Source: DASPXY01 sp038227745
Lineage (GTDB): Bacteria > Planctomycetota > Planctomycetia > Gemmatales > Gemmataceae
DNA: 8,945 bases
Direction of reading: 5' to 3'
NCBI GenBank assembly: GCA_038227745.1
Contig: JBBRPS010000423.1
Coordinates: forward strand, 1-8,945
In this document: in pieces, positions 7,287 to 8,945 of the stretch
Position numbering within the stretch: position 1 is the stretch's first letter
Layout: each line of letters opens with the position of its first letter
The notes under the pieces: model-generated
Database searches by the model: none
Told to the model about the DNA's origin: nothing
The model's input: only the letters and a program-made list of their open reading frames with translations
Made by a program: the position numbers and the translations under genes

Positions 7287-8920
7287 GCGGCAGGCGGCGG
7301 TCCTTCGGCTTCCTCAGCGACGTCTGGCTGGTGGGTGGCACTTCCCTCCTGGCCATCGTCGTGCTGTCGGTCATGCTCTGGAGCCCCTGGAGCCGGCAGG
7401 GCATCGCGGGCGGCACCAAGCTGCGCCTCTACTGCGCCGCCGGCATGATGAAGCCGGTCAGCAAGATCATCGCGGACTACCGCAAGGAGTATAGCGTCAC
7501 CGTCCAGCCGACCTACGCCGGCTCCGGCGCGCTGCTGTCTACCATGCGCGCGGCGGGCGGCGCCGGCGACCTGTACCTCTCCGCCGACGAGCTGAACATG
7601 CGGCAGGCGCGCGACGCGGGCCTCGTCGCCGAGACCATCCCCGTCGCCGTCATCCGCCCCGTGCTGGTTGTCCACAAGCGCACCCAGCGGGCGCTGCGCG
7701 CGCAGGGCAAGCCGGTCACCTCGGCCGCCGACCTGCTGCGCCCGGACCTCAAGGTCGTCCTGGCCGACGAGGCCCGGACGTCCATTGGCCAGGCGACGCG
7801 CAGGGCGCTGGCGCCGACCGGCCTCTGGGCCGAGTTGGAGAAACGCCGCAAGGACGGCGGTGCCCGCGTGTCCACGGCCGGCACGGTCAATGAGGTCGGC
7901 GTCACCGTGCAGGCCGGCGCCGACTTCATCGGCGTGGTTTGGGACGCGGTCGCGGCGCAGTTCAAGGACCTGGAGATCGTGGAGGCGCCGGAGTTCAAGG
8001 GCGTGAGCGAGCACGTCATGGTCGGCGTGCTGGCCGGATCGAAGCAGCCGACGGCGGCGCTGCAGTTCGCTCGCTACCTCACCGCCCGCGACCGCGGCAT
8101 GAAAGTGCTCGTCGATCATCACTTCACGCCCATCTCCGACGCGGACGTGTGGGAGCCGCGCCCGAAGATCCACCTCGCCGCGGGCGCCATGCTCCGGCCG
8201 GGCGTTATCGACGTCCTCAAGGCGTTCGAGAAGCGCGAGGGCGTCACCGTCCAGACGAGCTACAACGGCTGCGGCGTCCTGGTCGCGCAGATGCGGAGCA
8301 TCAAGGCGGGGCAGCAGCCAGACAACTTCCCCGACGCCTACTTCGCCTGCGACCGACCGTTCCTCGACGAGGTGCAGCAGTGGTTCGACGCCGGCGTCGC
8401 GATCTCGCAGAACGACGCCGTGCTCATCGTGCCAAAAGGGAATCCGAAAAAGGTCGAATCGACGCGCGACGACCCGCTGGGGGCGCTGGCCCGCCCCGAC
8501 CTGCGCGTCGGCCTGGCGCACCCGAAGAACTCGGCGCTGGGCAAGCTGATCGACGACCTGCTGCGCGAGCTGAACCTGCACGAGAAGGTCTACGCCGAGG
8601 GCTGGCAGAATCGCGTCGTCCACTCGGAGGCGGCCCACACGCTCGTTAACTGGATGCTCGTCGGCAAGGACGGCGGCCCGCTCGACGTGGCGGTGGTCTA
8701 CCGCAGCAACGTGCTGTCCACGCCGGAGAACGCCGGGCGGCTGGAGATCATCCCGATCGCCCACCCCGGCGCCCACGCGGTCCAGCCGTTCGCCATCGCG
8801 AGTGAGTCGCAGCACCGCTACCTGCTGCGCCGCCTGCGGGAGGCCATCGTCTCGGGCGACAGCGCCCGGCATTTCCGCAGCCTGGGCTTCGAGTGGCTCT
8901 ACAAGGAACAGGGCAAGTAA
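7283..8920 (+). CDS. Membrane-anchored tandem ModA-like substrate-binding protein
   Basis: This encodes 545 residues. A basic N-terminus and one membrane helix (about 14-33) without a clear cleavage site or lipobox suggest an uncleaved anchor. Two type II periplasmic-binding folds follow. Domain 1 is at about 46-289 (LRLYCAAGMMKPVSKII, then YAGSGALLSTM, then GDLYLSADE). Domain 2 is at about 294-540 (IHLAAGAMLRPGVIDVL, then YNGCGVLVAQM, then DAYFACDRP). These line up with each other and with the ModA pattern (AAAS near the first strand, GASG loop, D-x-x-x-SAD), so an internal duplication is likely. ModA proteins bind molybdate or tungstate and are about 230-260 residues long with one domain, so this protein is double length. 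Domain 2 has C330 where domain 1 has S81, and C356 where domain 1 has A101, which suggests a different ligand. It overlaps the ATPase gene by 4 bp, so it likely works with this ABC pair. Ligand identity is unknown. Confidence 0.9.
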
Positions 8921-8924
8921 CACC

Positions 8925-8945
8925 ATGCGGAGCTGGATCGTGGTC
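8925..8945 (+). CDS. Start of a further operon gene (truncated by window end)
   Basis: An ATG four bases after the preceding TAA opens a frame reading MRSWIVV to the window end. A short basic residue followed by hydrophobics could start a signal or membrane segment, but seven codons cannot identify a family. The Shine-Dalgarno is poor: AGGA at 8904-8907 is rather distant. The start is therefore supported mainly by the tight spacing seen between the other genes of this operon. Confidence 0.45.

Overview
The window is very GC-rich, plus-strand and densely coding. It best fits a member of the phylum Planctomycetota. The main evidence is the first gene, a secreted giant that joins PQQ-like beta-propeller repeats, a SAM-methyltransferase-like insert and a malectin-like C-terminus, an architecture I associate with planctomycetes. 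This taxonomic call rests on family knowledge and was not tested by a search.

Layout. Positions 1-254 hold no gene I can support, only a GC-rich hairpin. Positions 255-4016 encode the 1253-residue PQQ/methyltransferase-like/malectin protein. The 194-bp gap at 4017-4210 contains a striking 105-bp nested palindrome with perfect 30-bp arms and, just before it, a possible -10 box. From 4211 a tightly packed operon starts. It holds a membrane-anchored, two-domain thioredoxin-like protein of unknown function (4211-5317), a FtsX/MacB/LolE-type ABC permease (5330-6601), its LolD/MacB-type ATPase (6609-7286), and a membrane-anchored protein with two tandem ModA-like substrate-binding domains (7283-8920). 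The first seven codons of a further gene begin at 8925. Gaps within the operon are 12 bp, 7 bp, a 4-bp ATGA overlap, and 4 bp.

How the genes may work together. The permease and ATPase form a type VII (mechanotransmission) ABC pair, a class that normally extrudes molecules or drives periplasmic work and does not use periplasmic binding proteins. Here the pair is translationally coupled to a double ModA-like binding protein and preceded by a membrane-anchored protein with a C-x-C motif. The permease's extracytoplasmic domain also has a C-x-C motif, and the second ModA-like domain has cysteines where the first has Ser and Ala in the expected ligand pocket. I infer an uncharacterised envelope system that senses or moves a thiophilic ligand (a metal or oxyanion). 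This is the most interesting content of the window, and the ligand and direction of action are unknown.
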